A stretch of 64,000 nucleotides of DNA from Bacteroidetes bacterium UBA2475 (GCA_002342065.1 DDPF01000009.1:1-64000), one strand, 5' to 3'; shown: positions 27,663 through 35,879, numbered from the stretch's first letter. Notes: generated from the letters alone by a model not told the origin. A program made the numbers and translations.

Positions 27663-28916
27663 TTAATTATTAATTAATTGTTTTTCCTTATTAACTGTTG
27701 CCTCGGCTTTTTTTGCCTTTAAGCTAATGGTATCATTTACCAAAGAGATGAATAGTTTATTTTTTAAAATATAATCACGATTATTTAAAAGTGTTTGCAG
27801 GTTAACTTTTCCTACAATATAATTGTAGTCACCACCATTATATTTTTCAGAGATCTCATCAAATTCAATTTTGTTAAGATCAATAAGTGAATTATACCTG
27901 AAATAAACATTTACAATTACATCATTGGTAAAATTAGATGCATGCTTTTGTACATGTTTTTTGTATTCGTACTTATAACCATGCGATAGTGCTGAGATGT
28001 CTGATAACACCGCTGCACCGGTAGGGTAACTTCCAGCGCCTTTACCCTGTAAAAATTGTTCGCCCGAAAATTTCCCTTCTACGATCACCCCGTTAAATTC
28101 ATTTTCAACATTAAATAACTGGTTGGTTTCTTTTACAAAACGTGGCGCTACCAAAACACCAACTTTATCGTTTGGTAAACGCTGTATAACAGGCGTCAAC
28201 TTAATTTTATAATCTTTTTCAGATGCATATTTGATATCGTTCTCGTGCAAGGTTGTAATTCCAAGATTTAAAACCTCTTCCGGCTTAATAATTAACCCAA
28301 AAGCATGCAATGCAATAATTACAGCTTTAAATTTTGGATCATAACCTTCAACATCATTTGTTGGATCAGTTTCGGCAAAACCTTTTTCCTGCGCTTGTTT
28401 TAAAGCAACAGCATATGACAATTTTTCATTAATTGTCTTTGTAAGAATATAATTTGTTGTACCATTAAAAATTCCTGAAACTTTTTCCAGCTCTTCATTA
28501 TCAAAATATTCTTCTAAAGTTCTAATAATTGGAATGCTTCCGCCTGCTGATGCTTCATAAAGCAACGAGACGTTATTTTTTATTTGAAGCTCATATAATT
28601 CTTCCAAATGGATGGCTAACATTTTTTTGTTGGCCGTTACCACGTGTTTTCCCTTTTTTAATGCTTCGCTCACAATATTAAATGCCTCTTCAGCATCATC
28701 TATTAGTTCAACGATCACATCAATTTCAGGATTATTTAAGATCTCGTATTTATCAAACGTGATAAGGTCTTTTGAAACACTACGTTCTTTGGTCTTATCC
28801 TTAACAGCAATTTTTACAATATCTGCTTTAAAGCCGGTACTATTATTTAATACATAATGTAACCCCTGACCAACACAGCCAAATCCGAATAAACCTATTT
28901 TTAATTTTTTTGCCAT
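27663..28916 (-). CDS. hom: Homoserine dehydrogenase
   Basis: 417 residues. NAD(P)-binding GLFGFGCVGQGL at the N-terminus, then VTANKKMLA, YEASAGGSIPIIRTL, FNGTTNYILT and DPTNDVEGYD, all typical. It is a stand-alone enzyme without an aspartokinase domain and with a short C-terminus in place of a clear ACT domain. It reduces aspartate semialdehyde to homoserine, the substrate of MetX encoded just upstream. Confidence 0.94.
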   Translation of the reverse strand: MAKKLKIGLFGFGCVGQGLHYVLNNSTGFKADIVKIAVKDKTKERSVSKDLITFDKYEILNNPEIDVIVELIDDAEEAFNIVSEALKKGKHVVTANKKMLAIHLEELYELQIKNNVSLLYEASAGGSIPIIRTLEEYFDNEELEKVSGIFNGTTNYILTKTINEKLSYAVALKQAQEKGFAETDPTNDVEGYDPKFKAVIIALHAFGLIIKPEEVLNLGITTLHENDIKYASEKDYKIKLTPVIQRLPNDKVGVLVAPRFVKETNQLFNVENEFNGVIVEGKFSGEQFLQGKGAGSYPTGAAVLSDISALSHGYKYEYKKHVQKHASNFTNDVIVNVYFRYNSLIDLNKIEFDEISEKYNGGDYNYIVGKVNLQTLLNNRDYILKNKLFISLVNDTISLKAKKAEATVNKEKQLINN

Positions 28917-28921
28917 AATTT

Positions 28922-29986
28922 CTAATTATTAGTTTTTTGTAAATTCAATTTATTTTTTTTTATTTTTTCGTTAGCGTAATACCCCGAAATTACTTTGGTG
29001 AGTTTTTCAGTTTCAATTAAAAAGCCATCATGACCAAAAGCCGAATCAATTTCTGAGTACACGGCGTTCTTAATATTTTTTGCCAAAAACTTTTGTTCAG
29101 TCAACGGAAATAGAATATCTGTTGTTAATCCTATTACCAAAGTATTAGCTTTAATTTGTTTTAGTGCCTGTTCTTTTGTTTCGGCCCTGTTACGTGCCAC
29201 ATTATGACTATCCATTGCGTCTAACAATCTCACATAAGAATATGCATTAAAACGGTTCACTAATTTTTCGCCCTGATAACGTTGGTAAGAAGCCGACGCG
29301 TAATTATTAGTTTTATTATAGTTTTCATCTTTTTGTGTTTCATCATATGTTGCATAACCCCTGTAGCTTAAAAGTGCAATGCTTCTCGCTGCAGAAAGTC
29401 CTTTTTTAGCGGCATCGATGGTGTTACTATAATAAGTTCTGTCTGCTTTTATTGCCAGGCGTTGCGATTCGTTAAAGGCAATACCCCATGGCGAATGCTG
29501 TGCGTTGGTAGCTATGAGAATTAAATTCTCAACAAGGTCTTTATTTTGTAAAGCCCATTCCATTGCTATTTGTCCGCCTTGCGAACCACCAATTAACGTG
29601 TGGATCTTGTCAATTCGTAAATGATCTTTTAAAAGTTCAAACGAAGCAACAATGTCTTTGATTGTTATTTGAGGAAAATAATTGAACCAGGCCTCTTTAG
29701 TTTCGTTGTTAATACTTAAAGGACCAGTAGTACCATAGCAAGAACCCAAATTATTTGCGCACACAATAAAATGTTCCTTGGGATTGTAAAGATCGTTCTC
29801 TCCGAACAATCCTTTCCACCAATCAAACACATTGCTATTTGCGGTAAGAGCATGTGCTACCCAAATAGCATTGTTACGTTCTTTGTTAAGTGTACCAAAA
29901 GTTTGGTAAGCGATCTCAATTCCCGGAAGTGATTGCCCACTTTCTAACTGAAAACGTTTTGGATATGTAAAAGTTGATAAGCTCAT
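28922..29986 (-). CDS. metX: Homoserine O-acetyltransferase
   Basis: 354 residues, alpha/beta hydrolase fold. Nucleophile Ser135 in IGGSQGGQIAMEW, the oxyanion-region GSCYGTTGP, and the C-terminal His in FGHDGFLIE. It activates homoserine for sulfide addition. MetX-like enzymes can use acetyl- or succinyl-CoA; acetyl is assumed here. It lies 16 bases after the 79-residue ORF and downstream of the SAM riboswitch. Confidence 0.93.
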   Translation of the reverse strand: MSLSTFTYPKRFQLESGQSLPGIEIAYQTFGTLNKERNNAIWVAHALTANSNVFDWWKGLFGENDLYNPKEHFIVCANNLGSCYGTTGPLSINNETKEAWFNYFPQITIKDIVASFELLKDHLRIDKIHTLIGGSQGGQIAMEWALQNKDLVENLILIATNAQHSPWGIAFNESQRLAIKADRTYYSNTIDAAKKGLSAARSIALLSYRGYATYDETQKDENYNKTNNYASASYQRYQGEKLVNRFNAYSYVRLLDAMDSHNVARNRAETKEQALKQIKANTLVIGLTTDILFPLTEQKFLAKNIKNAVYSEIDSAFGHDGFLIETEKLTKVISGYYANEKIKKNKLNLQKTNN

Positions 29987-30002
29987 TTTTCCTGAATATA
30001 TT

Positions 30003-30242
30003 TTAGTTATTAAATATGTTACCGGAAAAGATCAATTGCTTTTTCTCTTGCGAGGTTAAAAGATTTACATCACTTGCCAAACGATTTATGTGCGAAGGAA
30101 TAATGTTGAAAGGAAATGCACCACCACGTTGAGCGATCCCAAATTCTGCCTGAACTTCTAAAAAATTCCGGTGAGCTTCTTCGCCAAGTAAATTAATAGT
30201 GTTTAATGCGCTTGTATATTTTTGTTTATTGTTGTTATTCAT
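30003..30242 (-). CDS. Small unknown protein, first full-size gene of the SAM-regulated operon
   Basis: 79 residues, Asn/Gln-rich start, then a helical-looking body with no signal peptide, membrane segment or Cys. I do not recognise the family. It sits 132 bases after the Cys-rich upstream ORF and 16 bases before metX, in the position expected to be most directly controlled by the riboswitch and leader. A small regulator or assembly partner of the pathway is possible but unsupported. Confidence 0.6.
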   Translation of the reverse strand: MNNNNKQKYTSALNTINLLGEEAHRNFLEVQAEFGIAQRGGAFPFNIIPSHINRLASDVNLLTSQEKKQLIFSGNIFNN

Positions 30243-30283
30243 GATTTCTTGTTTTTAATGATTTGTAAAATTGTGATTGCAGA

Positions 30284-30372
30284 TGATGCGAAATTCTAAA
30301 TGTTAGAATGCATCAAAATTTGCCCTGGGTTGCCAAGGTTAAATTTTCCAATAAAATTTTTGAGGAAAATTA
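30284..30372 (-). promoter_or_regulatory. Hairpin cluster downstream of the Cys/Met-rich upstream ORF
   Basis: Three local helices follow the uORF stop on the minus strand. AATTTTCC (30371-30364) pairs with GGAAAATT (30349-30342). CCTTGG (30338-30333) pairs with CCAGGG (30328-30323). TGATGC plus ATTCTAA pairs with TTAGAAT plus GCATCA across 30315-30284, with a three-base bulge. Other AAATTTT segments nearby offer competing pairings. None is followed by a T-tract. The cluster ends about 42 bases before the 79-residue ORF. Confidence 0.5.
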
Positions 30373-30374
30373 GC

Positions 30375-30494
30375 TTAGCATGCGCTCCAACAGCAACACA
30401 TACAACAAGCCATCATTAAAAATGAAGAAAGGGGATTAAGATTAAATCCTTTTGACTGAGAGTCGTTTTGTTTTTTTGATTTTGTGTGTTTCAT
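30375..30494 (-). CDS. Cys/Met-rich upstream ORF behind the SAM riboswitch
   Basis: A 39-residue ORF starts at the ATG 30494-30492, 13 bases after the riboswitch P1 3' arm. The first 26 residues are Lys/Ser/Asn-rich; the end reads MMACCMCCCWSAC and TAA, so six of the last ten residues are Cys, with two Met just before and one among them. Both amino acids are products of the downstream pathway. The placement mirrors a leader peptide for ribosome stalling on scarce Cys-tRNA or Met-tRNA. No homolog is known to me. Confidence 0.65.
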   Translation of the reverse strand: MKHTKSKKQNDSQSKGFNLNPLSSFLMMACCMCCCWSAC

Positions 30495-30507
30495 TTTTTC
30501 TTTTTTT

Positions 30508-30635
30508 AATTTATTTTTCTCCGTTTTTCATCGGAGTAGGAGTTGGCACCTGTTTTCCAATTTCGTTTTACCGAAACTTTTAGTTGGTTGCCAGTGGGTT
30601 AATGAGCCTATTCTCTCGCCACTTCTTAATAAATT
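30508..30635 (-). ncRNA. SAM-I riboswitch (S-box) upstream of the methionine/sulfur operon
   Basis: The minus strand holds the S-box core: GTGG near the P2 start, the hallmark GGCAACC, and AGGTGCCAACTCC. P1 closes as AATTTATT (30635-30628) with AATAAATT (30515-30508). P2 uses AGTGG/CCACT. P3 contains GTTTCG/CGAAAT. P4 is CTCCG/CGGAG. This is the right order for SAM-I. No terminator follows P1; the next element is the start of the Cys/Met-rich ORF, so SAM may act on its translation or on RNA release further down. Confidence 0.88.
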
Positions 30636-30666
30636 AAAACACACATTGGGTGGTTTTAATCTTCGA

Positions 30667-30699
30667 CAAATTTAAGCTATTTATTTTTACACTTCCAAA
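30667..30699 (-). promoter_or_regulatory. Promoter of the SAM riboswitch operon
   Basis: Minus strand TTTGG (30699-30695), 20 bases, then TAAATTTG (30674-30667), an exact match to the Bacteroidota -7 TAnnTTTG. Transcription would begin near 30660, about 25 bases before the riboswitch P1 5' arm. Confidence 0.62.
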
Positions 30700-30842
30700 T
30701 AAATTTTAAAATAAATTGCTTTTTGTAGTATTGACGGGCTTTTTGGACCATAGAATTTCAGGTCAAAACCCTGCATTTTAGATCTTTTTTCGATGGAATA
30801 GGGATCTTGATTTTTTTGCCTGCTCAAAATTTTGTAAATTGA

Positions 30843-31232
30843 ATGGTGAAGAATATTTACTTATTTATCTTTTTTGCCTGTTTTGCCAGTGGGTATTCGC
30901 AAATAGATTCAGCTAAAACCGAGACCGGAACGGCCAGTTTTTATGCCAAAAAATTTGAAGGAAGAAAGTGTAGTAGCGGACAAAGATTCCGGCATGATAG
31001 TTTCACAGCAGCACATAAAACCTTAAAATTTGGCACAAGAGTTAAAGTCACCAATTTAAAGAACGATAGTGTGGTGTTTGTAACAGTAAATGATCGTTTA
31101 CCAAAGTCATCGAAGCGTAAAATTGATCTGACCATGCGTGCGGCAAAACAATTGAATTTTGTAAAAAGTGGTTTAACTAAAGTAAAAATTGAAGTGCTAA
31201 AAGATTCAATCTCCCTCGCCCTCCCGAGGTAA
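30843..31232 (+). CDS. RlpA-like double-psi beta-barrel protein
   Basis: 129 residues with an N-terminal signal peptide (to about ASGYSQ). The body matches the RlpA/expansin DPBB fold: TGTASFYAKKFEGRKCSSG, AAHKTLKFGTRVKVTN and VTVNDRLP followed by IDLTMRAAKQL. RlpA proteins act on or bind septal peptidoglycan. No SPOR domain is present. It diverges from the sulfur operon. Confidence 0.88.
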   Translation: MVKNIYLFIFFACFASGYSQIDSAKTETGTASFYAKKFEGRKCSSGQRFRHDSFTAAHKTLKFGTRVKVTNLKNDSVVFVTVNDRLPKSSKRKIDLTMRAAKQLNFVKSGLTKVKIEVLKDSISLALPR

Positions 31233-31295
31233 ACTCGGTACAGGCACTTCACCAATGGGGGGGGATAAAATAATTAAATTCATTACCTTAGGCCT

Positions 31296-32066
31296 ATGAA
31301 AAATTATATTTATCTTTTTTGTGTTTTAGTTTTTGCATCATGTGGTAATGATGAGAAAAAAATTATAGAAAATGTTACTAAAGTGGATAGTAATATTGTT
31401 GCATCAACATTTCCTTTATCTGAAGAGGGTTTTAGGTTGCTTCCTTTACCAATAAGAATTGATACTTTATTTATTCAAACACTGGATACTAACAAAAGAA
31501 TTACCTACCAACAAGTAAGACTATTAGGCGTGAACTTTTTAAAAGGTGAATTAGGCGACGGATTGGTTTATGATATTAATGAATTTGCACAAATAGATTC
31601 TTTAAAACAAAGTGGTGGATATAAAAAATATTTAGAAAAACTGGATATAGGTATGACGAAAACCTGTATTGCTTATAAAGTTGCTTTAATAAATTTACCT
31701 GAGAATAATAAATTATTTATCTGGGGAATTACAAATGCCAGTTATGAAGCCTGCCCCTTCTTTTCAGGAACTTTATTGATAGGAACCTTTGTAAATAAAA
31801 ATAACGAGGCTACACTTTTTAATATTGCCGAGATATCCGCTGGCGGGGACCCACCTTCTATGATGGATACACAAACAGAAGCTAAAATAACCGCAGATGG
31901 AAAAATAGAGATCACTTCTATTGTTACGAGTGACGATATGGATGTGCCGGGTGAAGGAATAGAAAAAACAACCTTTAAATTGGAAGCAACCGCAGGTTTA
32001 ATTAAGGTAGTTGATACTAAAAAGGAAACTTTAAGCAAAGAAGAAGAGCCTAAACAAGATCAATGA
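31296..32066 (+). CDS. Hypothetical lipoprotein
   Basis: 256 residues. The N-terminus YLFCVLVFASCGND has a lipobox, so it is probably anchored in a membrane after export. The mature part has no motif I recognise. Its end overlaps the miaA end by seven bases in convergent orientation. Confidence 0.7.
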   Translation: MKNYIYLFCVLVFASCGNDEKKIIENVTKVDSNIVASTFPLSEEGFRLLPLPIRIDTLFIQTLDTNKRITYQQVRLLGVNFLKGELGDGLVYDINEFAQIDSLKQSGGYKKYLEKLDIGMTKTCIAYKVALINLPENNKLFIWGITNASYEACPFFSGTLLIGTFVNKNNEATLFNIAEISAGGDPPSMMDTQTEAKITADGKIEITSIVTSDDMDVPGEGIEKTTFKLEATAGLIKVVDTKKETLSKEEEPKQDQ

Positions 32067-32980
32067 TCAAATTTTTGATCCAATTCTTCAAGAAGATTTT
32101 TTATATCAACATCTTTATCTACCCAATTAATTTCTACACCTTCTTTTTCCATTTTTCGGAACCAGGTCATTTGTCTTTTTGAAAATTGATTGATAGAAGT
32201 ACTTACTTGAAGAATTAATTCGTTTTTTGATATTTTTTCTTGTAAGAAATTTGAAACGAATTTGTATTCTAGGCCTAAAAATTGTAAACGCTCGTGAGTG
32301 ATTCCTTTTTTCAAGAGATCTTCCACTTCTTCTATCAAGCCATTATTTAAACGAAGGATAAGCCTTTTATAAATACTTTCTTTTCTCTCTTCAACGCTTA
32401 TCTTAATGCCAATGTAATAAGGCTTGTAAGGTAATTCGGTCTTTATTAATTCGGTTTTATTGTTTTTTAAATGTTCAGCAATTTCAATAGCACGGATCAA
32501 TCTTTTTTTAGAATCAAGGTCAACATTATCTAGTTTTTTATTTTTAAAAGCCTTTAATTTGTTTTGTAATTCTTCTTTAGAAAGTGTGTCTAATTCTTTT
32601 CGGAGAATTTCGTTTTCTTTTATTTGCGTAAAGCTGAAATCTTTTCTTATAGTATCTAAATACAAACCTGTGCCACCACAAATAATTGGCAATTTATTTT
32701 TTGAGATGATCTTGTCAAAAGCAAATTTTAACTCCCGCACAAAATCGTGTAAATAAAATTGTTCGCTGGGCTCTACAATATCTATTAGATGATAATTTAT
32801 TTTTTTGCCTTTCACTTCGTATTCTTCAAGGTCTTTACCTGTACCAATATTTAAATGTTTATATACCTGGCGTGAATCTGCGCTAATGATCTCGCCATTT
32901 AAATGATAAGCCAATTGGCAGGCCAACTTTGTTTTGCCGCTCGCGGTTGGACCCAATATGACCAGGCAGTTATTTTTCAT
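32060..32980 (-). CDS. miaA: tRNA dimethylallyltransferase
   Basis: 306 residues, full length. P-loop GPTASGKTKLA, the substrate motif SADSRQVYKHLNIGTGKD, GGTGLYLDTI, and a C-terminal region with FSKRQMTWFRKM. It prenylates A37 of tRNAs that read UNN codons. It overlaps the end of the upstream gene by 11 bases. Confidence 0.96.
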   Translation of the reverse strand: MKNNCLVILGPTASGKTKLACQLAYHLNGEIISADSRQVYKHLNIGTGKDLEEYEVKGKKINYHLIDIVEPSEQFYLHDFVRELKFAFDKIISKNKLPIICGGTGLYLDTIRKDFSFTQIKENEILRKELDTLSKEELQNKLKAFKNKKLDNVDLDSKKRLIRAIEIAEHLKNNKTELIKTELPYKPYYIGIKISVEERKESIYKRLILRLNNGLIEEVEDLLKKGITHERLQFLGLEYKFVSNFLQEKISKNELILQVSTSINQFSKRQMTWFRKMEKEGVEINWVDKDVDIKNLLEELDQKFDH

Positions 32981-33725
32981 TGGGATGATAGATCATTTTA
33001 ATGTTACCTGAATTCTGAACTTTATAAAACAAGTCCTCGTCAAATTTTTCATTTACTTTTAAAGGAAAGCGCTCAAATGTTTTTTTATTTACAATAAAAT
33101 CGAGTGGGGGAGTTTCGCTATGTTTCTTAAATCCTGCTTTAATGAATGAATCGCCGTTAGAAAATTGTTTATCCACGTAGGTCATAATATCACCGGCTTT
33201 TTTTTCAAGATAAAAATGTTTCATCAGTTTTGATAAACCACCGGTAATTGTAATTCCGCTCTTGCAACAAAAACGGATTAATTCAAATGATTGTTTTCCT
33301 GTTGGCAGACGGTTCATGTTTCTTCCTTTAGAAAAAGAAGCAGCTCCAATTAATTCCTCCTTGTAAAATAGTCCGTAATTATAGGCGCTCGTGGTTGAAC
33401 CATGAAAATGATATTGATTAAAAAAATCTTCCCCTATTTTTTTGTCAATTTTTTGGACTTTGCAATTTCTTGCAAAAATGGTTTTATTTAAATTTAGTTT
33501 AGATAAGATAATTGGAATGATCTTTTTGGTTTGACTGATAACGAGATCAATTGGAATGGTAATATTGTTTTTGTTTTCATTTGTATTACCAAAATAAATA
33601 GAAATAATATTTCCTTTTGATGAAACAACAAGCCTTTCATTTTCATAGACACTTTCTACGGAAAGTTCTTTCAGGTCTTTAATTAAAGGAGCTAAATATT
33701 TTTTATTATTTGGCAGGGTGTAAAT
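32970..33725 (-). CDS. Mom-like / GNAT-like protein without an ATG start
   Basis: An open frame of 252 codons runs from just after a TAA (33728-33726) to the stop at 32970. The core QYHFHGSTTSAYNYGLFY, LIGAASFSKGR, SFELIRFCCKSG and GGLSKLMKHF resembles phage-associated Mom-like acyltransferase-fold proteins. The first in-frame ATG (33317) would cut that core. Upstream the only plausible starts I see are ATT (33725) or CTG (33716). Either a rare start is used or the start was lost and the gene is decaying. The remaining frame is intact, which argues against long decay. Confidence 0.5.
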   Translation of the reverse strand: MYTLPNNKKYLAPLIKDLKELSVESVYENERLVVSSKGNIISIYFGNTNENKNNITIPIDLVISQTKKIIPIILSKLNLNKTIFARNCKVQKIDKKIGEDFFNQYHFHGSTTSAYNYGLFYKEELIGAASFSKGRNMNRLPTGKQSFELIRFCCKSGITITGGLSKLMKHFYLEKKAGDIMTYVDKQFSNGDSFIKAGFKKHSETPPLDFIVNKKTFERFPLKVNEKFDEDLFYKVQNSGNIKMIYHPNEK

Positions 33726-33733
33726 TTAAGCAA

Positions 33734-33768
33734 ATAAAAAATCCATCTGTTAATTGAAACAGATGGAT
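33734..33768 (-). terminator. Intrinsic terminator after the DegT aminotransferase gene
   Basis: An 11-bp perfect stem, ATCCATCTGTT (33768-33758 on the minus strand) with AACAGATGGAT (33751-33741), has a six-base loop and is followed by a T-rich tract. It ends the upstream transcription unit and separates it from the Mom-like gene. Confidence 0.85.
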
Positions 33769-33787
33769 CTTGAAATATTAATTGTGA

Positions 33788-34996
33788 TTAAACTTTTTCG
33801 GTTTGCATTGCTTTAACAACACATTCAGAAATTTTTGCAGCTAATTCCTTTGCCTGATCTTCTGTCCATGTGCAACGAATACCAAATGAAATTAATTTGC
33901 CGACTACTTCCTGCGTTTTAGGAATATTTAAATTGTTATAGTCCTGTGGCGCGCCTAAAACCTGTATTGGTAATTTAGAGGCTGTTTTTAATTGTTTAAT
34001 ATGGTCCCATTGATTTATAAAGTGATACATATTGGTAAACCAGTAGTTAAAACCACCAACGCCGGCTTTATTCATTTCATCTACTGTGCGTTTTGCAATT
34101 TCGGTATTTGGCAATAAAATATTTAAGAATGTACCCGAATCGCCATTATCATCACCTAATTTGGAAAAACTAATTCCTTCTGTTTTAGACAGCTGGGCTT
34201 GTAATGTTTTTTTGAGTTTTAAATTGGCTTCACGAATTAAAGGCACTTTACGGGTTTGGGCTGCGCCTACAGCTGCATGTAATTCACTTATCCTAAAATT
34301 AAAACCAATTACCGGGTGATTTTCCATACCACGGTTATTGCCAACATGATCGTGGCCATGGTCGCAGTAATTATCCGCTAATTTAAAAGTTGCTTCATCA
34401 TTAGTAACTAAAATGCCCCCTTCGCCGGCTGTGGCTATCTTAAAAAAATCGAACGAATAAGCACCGGCTTTTCCAAAACAACCAGTTGCGGTTCCTTTAT
34501 AAGATGCGGCAAAGGCTTGGCCCGCATCTTCAACTAATATTAATTTATTTTCATTAACAACAGCCATTATTTCGTCCATATTGGCGTTACCCCCGCACAT
34601 ATGCACTAAACACACTGCTTTTGTTTTAGGCGTAATTGCACTTTTAATGCCTGAAGCGCTTAAACAAAGGGTTTCATCAATCTCGGCGAAAACGGGTAAG
34701 GCACCTAATAAAAGGATAGCCTCAATTGTGGCAATATATGTAAAAGGCGGACAAATGACTTCATCACCGGTGCCAATACCGGAAGCGGCCATGGCGGCCA
34801 TAATTGCTGCAGAACCATTAGAAACGGCTAAAGCGTATTTTGCACCCGTTATTTTTTTTGCTTCTTCTTCAAAATCTTTTGCTTTCCAAATATTATTCCG
34901 TTGACCATCGTGGTTAAAACGGAACATAATTCCAGTAGATAATACGTCTTCAATTTCTTTACGCTCCTCGGCGCCAAATAATTCTGTTCCAGGCAT
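33788..34996 (-). CDS. DegT/DnrJ/EryC1/StrS family aminotransferase
   Basis: 402 residues, fold type I PLP enzyme. Markers are YALAVSNGSAAI, EDAGQAF, and the PLP Lys in SFDFFKIATAGEGG. The family transaminates keto-sugars for amino sugars in surface glycans; the exact sugar cannot be told. It stands alone here, not in a glycan cluster, and has its own terminator. Confidence 0.9.
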   Translation of the reverse strand: MPGTELFGAEERKEIEDVLSTGIMFRFNHDGQRNNIWKAKDFEEEAKKITGAKYALAVSNGSAAIMAAMAASGIGTGDEVICPPFTYIATIEAILLLGALPVFAEIDETLCLSASGIKSAITPKTKAVCLVHMCGGNANMDEIMAVVNENKLILVEDAGQAFAASYKGTATGCFGKAGAYSFDFFKIATAGEGGILVTNDEATFKLADNYCDHGHDHVGNNRGMENHPVIGFNFRISELHAAVGAAQTRKVPLIREANLKLKKTLQAQLSKTEGISFSKLGDDNGDSGTFLNILLPNTEIAKRTVDEMNKAGVGGFNYWFTNMYHFINQWDHIKQLKTASKLPIQVLGAPQDYNNLNIPKTQEVVGKLISFGIRCTWTEDQAKELAAKISECVVKAMQTEKV

Positions 34997-35104
34997 AGGT
35001 TTTATTTTTACTGTTTAAAGTTACGGTTTATTGGGGTTTTGTCAAAAATTGCGTTGTAATTTTTGGACCAAAAACGCATATTTTGCGCTTTTATTGTCAA
35101 ATGA

Positions 35105-35566
35105 TCAATTGGGGAAATAATAAAAATTATTTTCAGCATCTACAATGCCAAAGTTAGCCGAAACCAATTTATGATTTTCGTAATAGCAGTCTAATCCTGC
35201 GCTATCAAAGCTTATACGTTTTTCGCCCCATTCGTGGGTCTCAGTGTCGGTTAAAGCAAAACCATTAGCTTTCATTAACTCAATTAATTCCTTTTCTTTT
35301 AACGAGAATAGTTTCACATCAAAAAGCAAAGTGTCTTTGTTATCAATTTCTACACTCGAAAACGTTTGGTTCTTGTTATTATCAAAAAATAATGAAAAGC
35401 CCAGATCCCAGTAATGGTACACTAACGACGATGTGTTTAGTATATCATCGGTAAGTGTTTGCATCTCTTCCGGCTCCCCAAAAATAGCTTTAATATTCTC
35501 ACGGGTTTCGCCAAAAGAGATAGAGCAAAAACCTTTGAGAAGTTTAATTATAGGAGGTTCGGGCAT
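35105..35566 (-). CDS. Hypothetical cytoplasmic protein
   Basis: 153 residues without signal peptide or membrane segment. The pattern FGETRENIKAIFGEPEE, HYWDLGFSLFFD and GLDCYYENHKLVS gives an alternating alpha/beta look seen in several small immunity-like families, but I do not recognise it. Codon use looks like that of neighbouring genes. It has no obvious operon partner. Confidence 0.6.
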   Translation of the reverse strand: MPEPPIIKLLKGFCSISFGETRENIKAIFGEPEEMQTLTDDILNTSSLVYHYWDLGFSLFFDNNKNQTFSSVEIDNKDTLLFDVKLFSLKEKELIELMKANGFALTDTETHEWGEKRISFDSAGLDCYYENHKLVSANFGIVDAENNFYYFPN

Positions 35567-35635
35567 AACGAGGCTAATGTATAAAAACTGTTGAAAACAA
35601 TGAAAAAAGAAATATTAAATATTTACAAAAATTAT

Positions 35636-35666
35636 TTTGGAAATGACTAAAATGAAAGTATATTTG
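35636..35666 (+). promoter_or_regulatory. Promoter of tRNA-Lys
   Basis: TTTGG (35636-35640), 18 bases, then TATATTTG (35659-35666), an exact Bacteroidota -7 box. It predicts a start near 35673 and a 5' trailer of about 80 bases, which contains a small GCCTC/GAGGC hairpin. Confidence 0.65.
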
Positions 35667-35753
35667 CACTCCGATTTTGAAAATTTCAGTAAGAATCGGG
35701 CCCGCACACGAAATGCCTCCTTAACAGAGGCGGTTCCTGCGAAAGGTTGTAAT

Positions 35754-35826
35754 GATTCCGTAGCTCAGCTGGTAGAGCATTACACTTTTAATGTAGGGGT
35801 CCTGGGTTCGAATCCCAGCGGGATCA
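35754..35826 (+). tRNA. tRNA-Lys (anticodon TTT)
   Basis: 73 bases without encoded CCA. Acceptor GATTCCG pairs with CGGGATC (one G-U). The D arm (GCTC...GAGC), the anticodon loop CTTTTAA giving TTT, and the T arm CTGGG/CCCAG with TTCGAAT are all present. Confidence 0.97.
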
Positions 35827-35836
35827 CAACAAATGC

Positions 35837-35864
35837 AAAAAGCCACCTATAAGGTGGCTTTTTT
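35837..35864 (+). terminator. Terminator of tRNA-Lys
   Basis: An 11-bp perfect stem, AAAAAGCCACC (35837-35847) with GGTGGCTTTTT (35853-35863), has the loop TATAA and ends in a T-run. It works as an intrinsic terminator on the plus strand. Confidence 0.9.
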
Positions 35865-35879
35865 GTTTTGTAGACATGA

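Noticed and set aside
30484..30675. 63-residue plus-strand ORF
   Set aside because: It lies antisense to the SAM riboswitch and has no protein features.
31205..31260. Terminator after the RlpA-like gene (CCGAG/CTCGG)
   Set aside because: The five-base stem overlaps the stop codon and has no following T-tract; support is too weak.
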